Below are positions 5,920 to 7,798 of a stretch of 7,798 nucleotides of DNA, one piece after another; position 1 is the first letter of the stretch, and each line of letters begins with the position of its first letter. Position numbers and translations under genes: made by a program. The stretch covers positions 1 through 7,798 of the forward strand of contig JAEWRS010000291.1 in assembly GCA_023398855.1 (NCBI GenBank). Direction: 5' to 3'. Under the pieces are notes generated by a model, which saw nothing but the letters and a program-made list of their open reading frames with translations, was not told the DNA's origin and made no database searches. The DNA comes from Bacillota bacterium. Its GTDB lineage: Bacteria > Bacillota > Clostridia > Lachnospirales > Lachnospiraceae.

Positions 5920-6023
5920 ACAATTCCTTTCCATGTCCTCTGGACATACAAGTATGCCCCCAGGGTGTTTCCTCTTTTCTGTCCACAACCTTTGGACACG
6001 CAGGTATACCCGCAGGGTGTTTC
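5920..6023 (-). repeat. Two imperfect 52-bp tandem repeats between phosphatase and methyltransferase genes
   Basis: On the minus strand copy A runs from 6023 to 5972 and copy B from 5971 to 5920. Both start GAAACACCCTG. The first 35 positions match at 29, and the remainder is less similar. Each copy holds an inverted repeat with TGTCC and GGACA arms: copy A at 5980-5998 with a 9-nt loop, copy B at 5933-5947 as ATGTCC-AGA-GGACAT with a 3-nt loop. Copy A begins on the last two bases of the phosphatase stop codon. Together the copies fill the intergenic gap. Confidence 0.7.
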
Positions 6024-6663
6024 AGTTTTCTGCCTCCACCCAGCTTGCCCGTAAAAGCTGGGGGTATGGTTCTAGATGTGCAAAATCATTAAATCGCTCC
6101 ATTGTAAACCGCCCTGTTTTTTCATTCCAGCGCACTTGCGTAATGCTGGAGTTTTCAAGAGAATTTCCAATGAGACGGTAATATTTCGGATCCATGTGAA
6201 GAAGTGCAGTAACCATGATGCGGATCAGTCCACCGTGAGTCACCACAGCCACATTTTGGCGGCCGCTTGCAGCAATATCTTTAAAAACAGGCATGGCCCT
6301 CCTTATGACGTCTCCGGCACACTCACCTCCTGGATATGGCAAATCCAGTTCCATCTGCTCCTGCTCTATCTTAAAATCTGCAAACCTTGATTGAATCTCA
6401 TCATCCGCCAGGCCTTCCATTTCCCCGAAGGAAATCTCACTAAGCTCCTGTCTAATGATGTGCTCTGCATTCCAGTAGCGGTTTGCCTCTTTTGCGGTTT
6501 CCACCGCGCGGATCAAATGGCTGGAATACACCGCTTCAATGGCTTTTGAAGCCAGCCTTTTTCCCACCAGAGCCGACTGCCGGAGGCCTTCCTCCGACAA
6601 ATTTACATCAATATTACAGAGCTTGCTGCTTTGCCGTCCATGGCGAATCAAATAAATATTCAT
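6022..6663 (-). CDS. Histidine phosphatase family protein (phosphoglycerate mutase-like)
   Basis: A 213-aa branch-1 histidine phosphatase. The catalytic signature 'IYLIRHGRQ' gives R7, H8 (the phosphorylated histidine) and G9; R52 in 'YSSHLIRAVETA', E76 in 'LSEISFGEMEG' and H143 in 'VVTHGG' complete the phosphate pocket. 'YPGGECAGDVIRR' (110-122) matches the conserved 'PGGES' region of CobC/PhoE-like phosphatases rather than glycolytic mutases, so a broad or small-molecule phosphatase is more likely than phosphoglycerate mutase (inference). The ATG at 6663 has AAGGA at 7 nt. A TTG two codons earlier keeps the frame but sits within that spacer and was rejected. It starts 25 bp after the DUF711 stop, so co-transcription is likely. 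The last codons contain a strong inverted repeat (6039-6062). Confidence 0.94.
   Translation of the reverse strand: MNIYLIRHGRQSSKLCNIDVNLSEEGLRQSALVGKRLASKAIEAVYSSHLIRAVETAKEANRYWNAEHIIRQELSEISFGEMEGLADDEIQSRFADFKIEQEQMELDLPYPGGECAGDVIRRAMPVFKDIAASGRQNVAVVTHGGLIRIMVTALLHMDPKYYRLIGNSLENSSITQVRWNEKTGRFTMERFNDFAHLEPYPQLLRASWVEAEN
6039..6062 (-). repeat. 8-bp perfect inverted repeat in the 3' end of the phosphatase gene
   Basis: On the minus strand CCCAGCTT and AAGCTGGG flank an 8-nt loop, giving a stable hairpin over the codons for 'PQLLRASW'. No T-run follows, so it is not an intrinsic terminator. It could slow ribosomes, protect a 3' end or be a processing site upstream of the repeats, or be chance. 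Confidence 0.5.
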
Positions 6664-6670
6664 CTCCAAA

Positions 6671-6675
6671 TCCTT
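6671..6675 (-). promoter_or_regulatory. Ribosome binding site that decides the phosphatase start
   Basis: AAGGA on the minus strand lies 7 nt before the ATG at 6663. It would lie only 1 nt from the alternative TTG (6669), which supports the ATG. Confidence 0.6.
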
Positions 6676-6688
6676 CCTCTGGTGCCCT

Positions 6689-7798
6689 TTAATTTTTAAA
6701 GCTATGGATCGGAGCCGGAATTCGTCCGCCTCTGGTTATGAATTTTTCACAGGAATACCGGCTCACCGGCATAACGGGTGCATAGCCCAAAAGTCCGCCG
6801 AATTCTACCATATCTCCCACCGATTTTCCAATGACAGGGATAATCCGGACTGCGGTTGTCTTCTGATTTACCATACCAATGGCAGATTCATCTGCAATAA
6901 TTCCCGCAATGGTAGTGGCCGGCGTGTCCCCTGGAATGGCGATCATGTCAAGGCCAACGGAACAAACGCAGGTCATTGCCTCCAGCTTTTCTATATTCAG
7001 CGCTCCCATGGCCACAGCATCAATCATTCCCTGATCTTCACTGACAGGAATAAACGCGCCGCTTAATCCGCCTACATAGGAGGAGGCCATAACACCACCT
7101 TTTTTTACCTGGTCATTTAACAAGGCAAGAGCAGCCGTGGTGCCTGGCGCGCCAACCCGTTCCAGTCCGATCTCTTCCAGAATCTCTGCCACGCTGTCGC
7201 CAACGGCAGGGGTCGGTGCAAGGGATAAGTCAATAATTCCAAAGGGAACATTCAGCCTTTTGGAAGCCTCTTGGGCCACAAGCTGTCCCACCCGGGTTAT
7301 CTTAAATGCTGTTTTCTTAATGGTTTCACACAGAACCCCAAAATCCTTTCCTCTGGCTGTTTCGACGGCAGTCTTAACAACTCCCGGACCACTGACTCCC
7401 ACATTAATGATTGTCTCCGCTTCTGTTACCCCGTGGAACGCTCCTGCCATAAAAGGATTATCATCCGGTGCATTGCAAAATACCACCAGCTTGGCACAGC
7501 CAAGGGAATCCTTATCCTTGGTAGCTTTTGCAGTTTCCACTACAATTTCTCCCATAAGGGCCACTGCATCCATGTTAATACCTGTTTTTGTGGAACCAAC
7601 ATTCACAGAGCTGCATACCCGTTCCGTAGAGGAAAGGGCTTTGGGTATAGAAAGAATCAGGTTTTTGTCTGCAGCAGTCATTCCCTTGCTTACCAGTGAG
7701 GAATATCCGCCGATAAAATTCACGCCGACCTCTTTGGCCGCACGGTCAAGGGTCTGAGCAATGGACACGAAATCTTCCGGACTTTTGCAGGCAGCCCC
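6689..7798 (-). CDS. DUF711 / UPF0210 'PFL family' protein, 5' end outside window
   Basis: The last 369 residues of a DUF711 protein; the frame is open to the window edge, starting '[10 protein letters not shown]'. The family is usually about 450 aa, so roughly 80 N-terminal residues are missing. An internal GTG at 7768 is not the start, because the residues before it continue the family pattern ('[20 protein letters not shown]'). Typical stretches include '[16 protein letters not shown]', '[17 protein letters not shown]', '[14 protein letters not shown]', '[20 protein letters not shown]', '[14 protein letters not shown]' and the C-terminal '[17 protein letters not shown]'. These proteins resemble the pyruvate formate-lyase fold and carry the 'PFL family' name, but no glycyl-radical loop is visible in the C-terminal part and the function is unknown. 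In related genomes an ACT-domain gene (UPF0237) often lies just upstream; here that would be beyond the window. It is the first visible gene of the five-gene run. Confidence 0.93.
   Translation of the reverse strand, partial: GAACKSPEDFVSIAQTLDRAAKEVGVNFIGGYSSLVSKGMTAADKNLILSIPKALSSTERVCSSVNVGSTKTGINMDAVALMGEIVVETAKATKDKDSLGCAKLVVFCNAPDDNPFMAGAFHGVTEAETIINVGVSGPGVVKTAVETARGKDFGVLCETIKKTAFKITRVGQLVAQEASKRLNVPFGIIDLSLAPTPAVGDSVAEILEEIGLERVGAPGTTAALALLNDQVKKGGVMASSYVGGLSGAFIPVSEDQGMIDAVAMGALNIEKLEAMTCVCSVGLDMIAIPGDTPATTIAGIIADESAIGMVNQKTTAVRIIPVIGKSVGDMVEFGGLLGYAPVMPVSRYSCEKFITRGGRIPAPIHSFKN

Noticed and set aside
5920..6023. The 52-bp repeats as a minimal CRISPR array
   Set aside because: Only two diverged copies lie head to tail with no spacer, and no cas gene is in view.
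6687..6701. CTTTAA-TTT-TTAAAG inverted repeat at the DUF711 stop codon, as a terminator
   Set aside because: The stem is almost pure A-T and has no clear T-run; the next gene starts 25 bp downstream with a good ribosome binding site, consistent with one transcript.
7137..7757. Long plus-strand open frame (206 codons) opposite the DUF711 gene, with similar plus-strand frames opposite the methyltransferase (4787-5257), phosphatase and ackA
   Set aside because: These are antisense shadows of well-supported genes, with no recognisable family, promoter or ribosome binding site.
7766..7768. GTG as the start of the DUF711 gene
   Set aside because: The frame stays open upstream to the window edge, and those residues fit the family, so the gene is cut by the window.

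Overview
The window looks like core chromosome of a low-to-mid GC anaerobic Firmicute of class Clostridia, most likely a Lachnospiraceae member. The basis is gene content and order (an acetate-kinase module beside tmcAL and a DUF177 gene, a DUF711 'PFL family' gene, a MIF-like tautomerase), strong AGGAGG-type ribosome binding sites and sigma-A type promoters. The genus cannot be fixed from sequence reading alone. No mobile element, CRISPR array, rRNA or tRNA was seen, and every gap between genes is under 160 bp.

Left part (1-2448, minus strand): a 5'-complete, 3'-truncated DUF177/YceD gene has its own consensus promoter (TTGACA, 17 bp, TATAAT). Upstream of it lie ackA (acetate kinase) and pduL (phosphate acyltransferase of the PduL type). 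PduL plus AckA would interconvert acetyl-CoA, acetyl phosphate and acetate and make ATP. PduL sits where many Clostridia carry the unrelated enzyme Pta.

Middle (2467-3789, plus strand): tmcAL, the tRNA-Met cytidine acetate ligase, is divergent from pduL, and the two promoters lie back to back in about 80 bp. Its product uses acetate and ATP to acetylate the wobble cytidine of elongator tRNA-Met, so both transcription units deal with acetate.

Right part (7798-3784, minus strand): a five-gene run reads DUF711 protein (5' end outside the window), histidine phosphatase, PF13679-type methyltransferase, MIF-like tautomerase, NUDIX hydrolase. A probable internal promoter precedes the tautomerase gene. 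The run converges on tmcAL with overlapping stop codons, and the only good intrinsic terminator for it lies inside the tmcAL coding region on the opposite strand.

The main non-coding curiosities are that antisense-positioned terminator, two imperfect 52-bp tandem repeats that fill the phosphatase-methyltransferase gap, and overlapping palindromes at the DUF177 promoter. I see no convincing new multi-gene system; the window is mostly housekeeping with some unusual junctions.
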